DNA from: Anthoceros angustus
Lineage: Eukaryota; Streptophyta; Anthocerotopsida; Anthocerotales; Anthocerotaceae
Reading direction: 5' to 3'
Length of the DNA stretch: 64,000 bases
Assembly (NCBI GenBank): GCA_010909165.1
Contig: MU008170.1
Location: forward strand, 310,001-374,000
The translations under genes were made by a program, and so were the position numbers. Below the pieces are notes generated by a model. That model was not told the DNA's origin and searched no databases. It saw only the letters and a list, made by a program, of their open reading frames with translations. Of this stretch, positions 58,988 through 64,000 are shown piece by piece. Numbering within the stretch: position 1 is the first letter of the stretch; the number at the start of each line of letters is the position of its first letter.

Positions 58988-59853
58988 GTTCATGGGTTCC
59001 ATGGGTACCCCAGGTTCGGGTGAGGACCGGTTGGGCTGCGTGGCGCACTTCCGTGCAACCCAATGGTGGGTTGATGTATGTGTATGGCATGTTGGTGGAT
59101 GCCACGGCGGCCTTCTTGCTGGTGGCCGTGAGTTCGATGGATGGCCTGGGAGACGTCCCCACCTTTGTCTTCGACTCCACGCTGGGGACGTGGACCAAGA
59201 CAACCCGCTCCTTTCCCGATTTGGGGGACGATGTCCCATACGGGCGGGCAGTGCCTGTAGGCTCGGTGCTCTACCGCGTTGTTGGATATCCAATGAACTG
59301 CAATCTGCTGTGCTACGACTGGAGCGGGCGGAGTGGAGCTTGTTGGCCGTGCCAAGCCCGTAACCGCCGGTGCAACCTCATCAATGTGCGGGGCTGTCAC
59401 GTGGTCCTTGGCGTGCATCGCAAGGGGAAGGCATACCGATCTTCATCGCGTCCGTCTCTGCAGATTTGGGAGCTGGATTTCGCCCGCATGACCTGGGTGC
59501 CGGTGAACACCATGCCAGATTCCATGCTCACGACTTCTTGGATGTACTACAACGATATACATAGCATGGCGCATCAGTATGGCGGGGCGGGATGTGGCGT
59601 ACATCATGCGACAACACGACAAGATTGCGGTACCGAAAGAAAACTCCTCCGGCTTGGAGGTGGCTCCCCTCCTTCCCCTACAAGCATTTTAACGCAGAGC
59701 TTTCATTGCCTCGATTTGGCACCGAGCTTTCGATGCACAGGTGCTTGGCTGCAACTTGGTACTAGAAGTTAGGTTTTTGAAGTGGACACTCAAACAATTC
59801 CATTTCTTTCTTAAAGAATCGCCGAAAGTCGAGCAACCACGACATCCTTTAAA
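58988..59853 (+). pseudogene. Tandem partial copy of the F-box gene
   Basis: This repeats 58085-58986 (offset 903 falling to 868 bp). It starts at TTCATGGGTTCCATGGGTAC, inside the kelch region, and ends at CGAGCAACCACGACATCCTT. It lacks the F-box and carries at least six short deletions relative to copy 1, for example around 59040, 59105, 59330 and 59380, so its frame is broken repeatedly. Confidence 0.88.
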
Positions 59854-60099
59854 TCTGGTTCATGTGAATTGGCGTCCGCGAGCGTTTTTTCCACTGTCCG
59901 CAGCAATCACTTGTAGACTACATGTACAGTGAGGGCTAGGGTAGCTACAAAATTCTGCACTCAAGCTTTGAATGAAGAGCAGCAGCACCAGGCAAAGTGC
60001 GGAGGTTTGTGAACTGGCTACTTGAAGTCCACCAAAGTGCATGTGGCGCAAGTGGAGCCGCCATCTCCAAGGTCTTCCCGTTGCACGAGTGCACGTGGG

Positions 60100-60275
60100 C
60101 TTCTCGTTTTTTTGCTTTTCATCAGTTGAGGGCTCATTTTCCTAACCGGAGATATGTGGATTGTCTTGTTCGTTACGACATGCTTGGACGTTTTTGGCAA
60201 AAGATTCCCTAGAGTTCCGCTCAAGTTCTCGGCATTTTCCAATCTATGCCCAATTTGGGGCCAATTTGAGGCCAA
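60100..60275 (+). pseudogene. F-box-like 3'-end relic (plus strand)
   Basis: The plus strand reads YVDCLVRYDMLGRFWQKIP and then, one frame over, FQSMPNLGP, which parallels DCAVAYDMFGRSWLKVF ... FQPMPNLRL at the 3' end of the 37.1-38.5 kb gene. Only this tail is recognisable. Confidence 0.55.
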
Positions 60276-60497
60276 TGCACCTGCTGGCGCTGGGGTAGGA
60301 GGAGGGGGTGGTATTCCCCACCAGGACGGAGAGTGGGCTGAACTACATCATCCGTGGGTTGAGGGACGGGTTAGACTGGGTAGGAGCCGGATTCTGATGC
60401 TGTCCGTCGCCGCCGGCCTCCATCTCAAGATGAGGCCTTCGCGGATCTCCTCAGAACAATGCGCAAACCAGAAATGAGAGCCCTGAAACTCTGAGCC

Positions 60498-61067
60498 CTA
60501 AACAACAGTGCATTTGGTCACACTAAGGCTCCACCTTCTACCACGAAGTTTGCGTCTCCACGTCTTCGCCCTCGGCTCACCTCTGATAGGCACTGTCAAC
60601 TGACCGTCTCCCTCCATGGCAAGCCCGTCACCCCATCTCGGCGTTATCCGGACATTATTGTATGTTGTTCGCATGCGCATCGTGAACCATATGAAGATGT
60701 AGGAACGTGAGCTGTTCTCGACACTCCACCGTGGGAACAAAGCGGAAAAAGCCTTCCAGGCAGACGGCTGATTAGATGGTGCTATCCTGTACAACTTCAG
60801 TAGTTTGAAGAGCTTCACCACTATTGATGACACGAGATGTATCAGAGGAAAGTTAACAATTACATCACGAGCTCTAAGGACTTCAGTATTCTTCCTAAAT
60901 GACTCAGCAGATGCAAAACTTTGCATGAGCCCCTTTGGCTCTACTCCCGACATCGAACTGAATGGGAACAGGCTGAACCTCCACATGTCCTCAGTGCCGC
61001 CAAAATCCCACATGTCAAGCTGGAAAGCTGGGGAGAGGGCACTGCCGATAAGATTCATCCTCTCCAT
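60498..61067 (-). CDS. Unknown 189-aa ORF
   Basis: An ATG at 61067 (MERMNLIGSALSPAFQLDMW) opens a frame to 60498 with FGGTEDMWRFSLFPFSSMSG, VEPKGLMQSFASAESF, NFPLIHLVSSIVVKLFKLLK and a basic tail (RAKTWRRKLRGRRWSLS). I do not recognise it. A poly-A run (plus strand, 61069-61081) lies just upstream of its start. It is either a small gene or exon, or a chance frame; there is no independent support. Confidence 0.3.
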   Translation of the reverse strand: MERMNLIGSALSPAFQLDMWDFGGTEDMWRFSLFPFSSMSGVEPKGLMQSFASAESFRKNTEVLRARDVIVNFPLIHLVSSIVVKLFKLLKLYRIAPSNQPSAWKAFSALFPRWSVENSSRSYIFIWFTMRMRTTYNNVRITPRWGDGLAMEGDGQLTVPIRGEPRAKTWRRKLRGRRWSLSVTKCTVV

Positions 61068-61138
61068 AAAAAAAAAAAAAAGGTGAGCCGACCGTTGAGA
61101 CGCAGCTTGCTGAGGGCCTGAACATGAAACAGGGAATT

Positions 61139-61605
61139 GAACTCAAAGCCTCAAATTCGGCAGGGGTTGGAAAACATCCCCACATTGAGCAATAACCTGG
61201 GGAGCCTTTCACCACAATCACCGAAGCATATCATAAGCAACAGGATAAACCATGTTTCTGTCACAACGATTAACCCCTACCTGATAAAAGAAAACCACGA
61301 GGTCCCCAGAAACGTGCACATTCTTCAGCCAAGCCTGCTTCTTTGGATGGGTCGGTGGCGCATGTCGTGCGGTTCCGTAATTTCACCCCATACCGGCCAT
61401 CATCGTCCAACATCCAGATACCATCGCAGATGCACAACAGCCGTCCACGGTGGCTTTCCACAAAAAATTCCCTCATGTCATGCTGGAGTCGCGCTGTGTC
61501 GGGATAGAAAGTCCATGTGTGTAGAGGGAGGATAAGGGTAATATCTTGACATCTAGAAATGTCATGTATCGCTAGCCATTGGTTTCCAGGTAGGTCGTGA
61601 TGCAT
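61139..61605 (-). pseudogene. F-box-like 3'-end relic (minus strand)
   Basis: Minus-strand pieces SHRGRLLCICDGIWMLDDDG, VHVSGDLVVFFYQ, VAYDML and FQPLPNLRL correspond in order to the 37.1-38.5 kb gene (HRGRLLCC..GIWMLDD; VYVSGDLVVFFF; VAYDMF; FQPMPNLRL). The 34 bases at the 3' end (ACTCAAAGCCTCAAATTCGG on the plus strand) are nearly identical at 37131 and 61139. Frameshifts interrupt it. Confidence 0.65.
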
Positions 61606-61609
61606 TATC

Positions 61610-62240
61610 GTGATTTCTTTGTATCATAGCAAGGAGATTCATCACGAGGCGGTGTGACCGAAACACAATCATGAAGAAGGATGGAAGGCGACGCATGGCG
61701 AGAGGGAGCAGCGGAGGGAGAGAGACAGGCGATTGGGCTCGGAACACAAGAGGCAAGCGTGCTTGGTTTAGGACAGTCTTGAGAGTCTCTTGAGCGAGGG
61801 AGTGACGAGCTCCCGTCATTGAGATTAGTAGATCGCAAGCTTGATTTTTGAGATTTTGAGCGGATGTCCGAGTCTGACATTTTGTTTCAAATGTGAATTG
61901 TTGCGGCAATATGCCTGGCTCTTGTTGTGAACTCTCAACTCACCGCGTTCGATCGGCTGATAGACGCTGATTGAATGAGAAATTTCACTCTCAAGACTCG
62001 TTCTGGATGTGCGCGTGTGATGGCGTCTTGAACATGTTGTTTAACCAGAGGACCTCATCGGACTCCTTGCACCGAATGTCAGGCGAGTGAGAGCTCCTCT
62101 TACCTCGCTTAGTTTCCCACGCACAAGAGGGGAGTCCTAGGAAGTGGTGGTGGGAGGACGGTTACTTGGTGTGGTCACACTGAGAAGTGGTGGCCACTTA
62201 AGTCCGCTACCTGAGTCCGGTAGTCCTATCTATTCAAATG
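61610..62240. other. Region without confident genes
   Basis: A minus-strand ATG frame (61880-61605, MSDSDIRSKSQKSSLRSTNL, Ser/Pro-rich) adjoins the F-box relic and could be its N-terminal part, but carries no recognisable F-box. The rest shows nothing. Confidence 0.35.
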
Positions 62241-62249
62241 GGTAGGACT

Positions 62250-62600
62250 CAAGTCCTTGGTCTTTGGGGTTTCGAAAGGAACAGACTCAAGTCCTTGGTC
62301 TTCGGGGTTTCGGAACGATGTTCTTTGGTCCTTGGGAAAGTAGCAAGTAGATAGAAGCCTATTTCGAGTCCTTGGTCTTCGGGGTTAGGAAGGATGTTCC
62401 TTGGTCCTTGGGAAAATGGTATGTAGATAGAAACCTATTTCGAGTCCTTGGTCTTCGCGGTTTCAGAAGGATGTTCCTTGGTCCTTGGGAAAATAATATG
62501 TAGATAGAAACCTATTTCGAGTCCTTGGTCTTCGGGGTTTTGGAAGGATGTTCCTTGGTCCTTGGGAAAGTAGCATGTAGATAGAAACCTATTTCGAGGG
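62250..62600. repeat. About 76-bp tandem repeat, 4-5 copies
   Basis: The unit is CCTATTTCGAGTCCTTGGTC followed by ttcggggtt, ggaaggatgttccttggtcc, ttgggaaa and atgtagatagaaa. Copies start near 62358, 62434 and 62510, with truncated units on the left. Confidence 0.92.
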
Positions 62601-63013
62601 CCGAGGAAGGCAACTTCCTTGAACCATGGGAATTCTGTTTTTCTAGATATTGCATGTAGGGCTATCTATGCATGTTAGGCAGACTGCAGGGGGTAAAATT
62701 GGCCGAATCATCAAGGGCCTAGTGAGGACACGTATACAATCTCGCTACTCCATGGCTGGAGTAGTGAGTTCAACCCTAGGCCAGGGAGTATACCAGCACT
62801 TGCAGCTGGGCTCCCTTCTATTGAAAAATTTTATAGCAACCTGTGAATCTAGGTAGGAATCCTAGTGTACTTCCTTTTGGATTGCAGCCTTGTGCAATTC
62901 CAATGGAGATACACTAGGACAACTGCTTGATTGGCAGGCTACATATAAAGATTTGTAATACAATGATATGCAGAGTTCTTGCATATTAGCAGCACAAAGT
63001 CAGGCCTAATGAA

Positions 63014-63196
63014 ATGGCCAATCCAGAGCGCCAGCAGTGGCAGCCTTGTCCTGCTGAGCTAATTTCTAATAGACGCAATAGGTATAGAGTTTCTGATAGG
63101 CCTACACTTGCTGATAATCTAAATAGTATGCCAGAATTGCTGAAAAAATCAGTCTTCAGAGGGATTTCACGAAGCATGGTTAGTCGTAACATCTGA
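63014..63196 (+). pseudogene. Possible gag start of a retroelement relic
   Basis: A 60-codon ATG frame (MANPERQQWQPCPAELISNR; NRYRVSDRPTLADNLNSMPE) stops just before an 8-bp minisatellite. After it, IWMRLKDLHAGHECNGSIEV appears at 63380-63440, which resembles the copia gag helix with WxRLKDLHxGH. A copia RNase H tail follows at 63647. I infer that 63.0-63.76 kb is one internally deleted copia element with a minisatellite inside gag. Confidence 0.45.
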
Positions 63197-63210
63197 AATG
63201 TAGAGGCATG

Positions 63211-63370
63211 TTGAAATGTTGAAATGTTGAAATGTTGAAATGTTGAAATGTTGAAATGTTGAAATGTTGAAATGTTGAAATGTTGAAATGTTGAAATGTT
63301 GAAATGTTGAAATGTTGAAATGTTGAAATGTTGAAATGTTGAAATGTTGAAATGTTGAAATGTTGAAATG
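63211..63370. repeat. (GTTGAAAT)n 8-bp minisatellite, about 20 copies
   Basis: Uninterrupted 160 bp of GTTGAAAT. The minus-strand frame reads an Ile-Ser-Thr-Phe-Gln-His-Phe-Asn period because eight bases times three gives an eight-residue repeat. Confidence 0.97.
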
Positions 63371-63636
63371 TCAGCTGCACATATTTGGATGAGGTTGAAG
63401 GACCTGCATGCAGGACATGAGTGTAATGGCAGCATTGAGGTGATTCGACTGAAAAACACATAGGAGTATTTAGATCCTTAGCTGCTAAGGTTGAAGGATC
63501 TTATGGTGACCTTCTGAGTGAAGAGGAGCTCACACTTTGACTCCTCATCTCACTTCCAGAATCTTGATCTCATTTCCTGAGCTCAAACACAGCATCCCAA
63601 ACGCAAGCCAGAAGGTTAGCTGAAGCAACTGGAGTA

Positions 63637-63759
63637 TGTGCCTACACAAGAAAACCCTGCAGATATATTAACGAAAGCTCTTTCAAAAGAGCTGCACGAG
63701 AAGCATGTTCGAGGTCTGGGGTTAGGAGAGTCTGGAACTTTCCTATCTAACCCCAACTA
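63637..63759 (+). pseudogene. Copia RNase H C-terminal tail
   Basis: The plus frame reads LEYVPTQENPADILTKALSK and ELHEKHVRGLGLGESG, ending SNPN and TAG at 63759. The VPTQENPADILTKAL block is the standard end of copia polyproteins. A TAG lies in frame just upstream, and RT and integrase are missing, so this is a deletion relic. Confidence 0.88.
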
Positions 63760-64000
63760 GTGGACGAGGAGGCGGAAAGCGATTATGAGTGGGACAGTGA
63801 TGGTGGTAGTGATGACTGGGAAACCGATGAGGAGACTAGTGAACGTTGGGGAAAATTTCCCTTCCTCAAAGATGCGAAGAACGTGGAGTTCCCTGTTTCC
63901 AACGAGGAGTTTCCTCTGGCCTGGCTAGTTAGAAGGATTGAGGTCAGAAAGCCAAAGGTGCGCAACAAGTTTGATCCGCATTTCATGCTTTACTTGGTTG
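63760..64000 (+). CDS. Acidic ORF running off the window end (partial)
   Basis: Right after the copia stop, a different frame is open from a GTG at 63760 to the end of the window: VDEEAESDYEWDSDGGSDDW, ETDEETSERWGKFPFL, VEFPVSNEEFPLAWLVRRIE and VRKPKVRNKFDPHFML. An acidic start followed by a more globular part is visible; no family is recognised. It may be an extra ORF of the element, or another protein whose start lies upstream. Confidence 0.4.
   Translation, partial: MDEEAESDYEWDSDGGSDDWETDEETSERWGKFPFLKDAKNVEFPVSNEEFPLAWLVRRIEVRKPKVRNKFDPHFMLYLV

Noticed and set aside
63180-63461. ISTFQHFN-repeat protein on the minus strand
   Set aside because: It is encoded wholly by the 8-bp minisatellite.
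1-64000. tRNA or rRNA genes
   Set aside because: I scanned for T-loop (GTTCRA) and acceptor pairing and for conserved rRNA words and saw no convincing cloverleaf; the only tRNA-related site is the retroelement primer-binding site.

Overview
The window is nuclear DNA of a streptophyte, either a land plant or a close algal relative. It carries spliced genes for plastid proteins (a RIQ/DUF1118 thylakoid protein, a DUF760 protein and a plastid-type pseudokinase). It also carries KDO-8-phosphate synthase, which supplies the KDO of pectin rhamnogalacturonan II, and plant-type diacylglycerol kinase, LPAT and MATE families. Introns are mostly about 60-150 bp with GT-AG ends. I cannot name the species; the short introns would fit a lycophyte or a bryophyte.

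Layout. Positions 1-1700 are a degenerate GC/CT-rich satellite containing a perfect 454-bp duplication. Positions 2048-23734 are a compact gene island. In order it holds diacylglycerol kinase (-), a secreted acid-lipase homologue (-), an F-box/kelch protein (-), a plastid-type pseudokinase (+), a MATE transporter (-), an LPAT2-type acyltransferase (+), a RIQ-like protein (+), KDO-8-P synthase (-, frameshifted) and a DUF760 protein (-). I reconstructed exon-by-exon models that stay in frame for the diacylglycerol kinase (12 exons, 496 aa), lipase (7 exons, 466 aa), pseudokinase (12 exons, 482 aa), MATE (8 exons, 531 aa), LPAT (11 exons, 370 aa) and DUF760 (5 exons, 435 aa) genes.

From about 24 kb to the end the character changes to repeats and gene relics. 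A bounded 6.4-kb Ty1-copia element (27372-33785) has 200-bp LTRs, an initiator-Met-tRNA-like primer site and a perfect 5-bp target duplication, and it sits inside an older reading frame. Other content includes relics of a Transposase_32-like mobile protein at three places, a DDE-like transposase relic (45.6-47.5 kb), a coiled-coil ORF split by a 0.6-kb insertion, a foldback element, several minisatellites, perfect hairpins and palindromes, and a decayed F-box family represented by at least four loci.

A striking feature of 43-60 kb is a series of adjacent two-copy tandem duplications of about 0.7, 1.9, 1.1 and 0.9 kb. Their copies differ mainly by many tiny insertions and deletions, which could be decay or poor consensus quality in repeats. 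The island genes are unrelated housekeeping and plastid functions and do not form a pathway. Diacylglycerol kinase and LPAT both make phosphatidic acid, but there is no sign that this proximity means anything. All family assignments rest on motifs recognised by eye; no database search was run.
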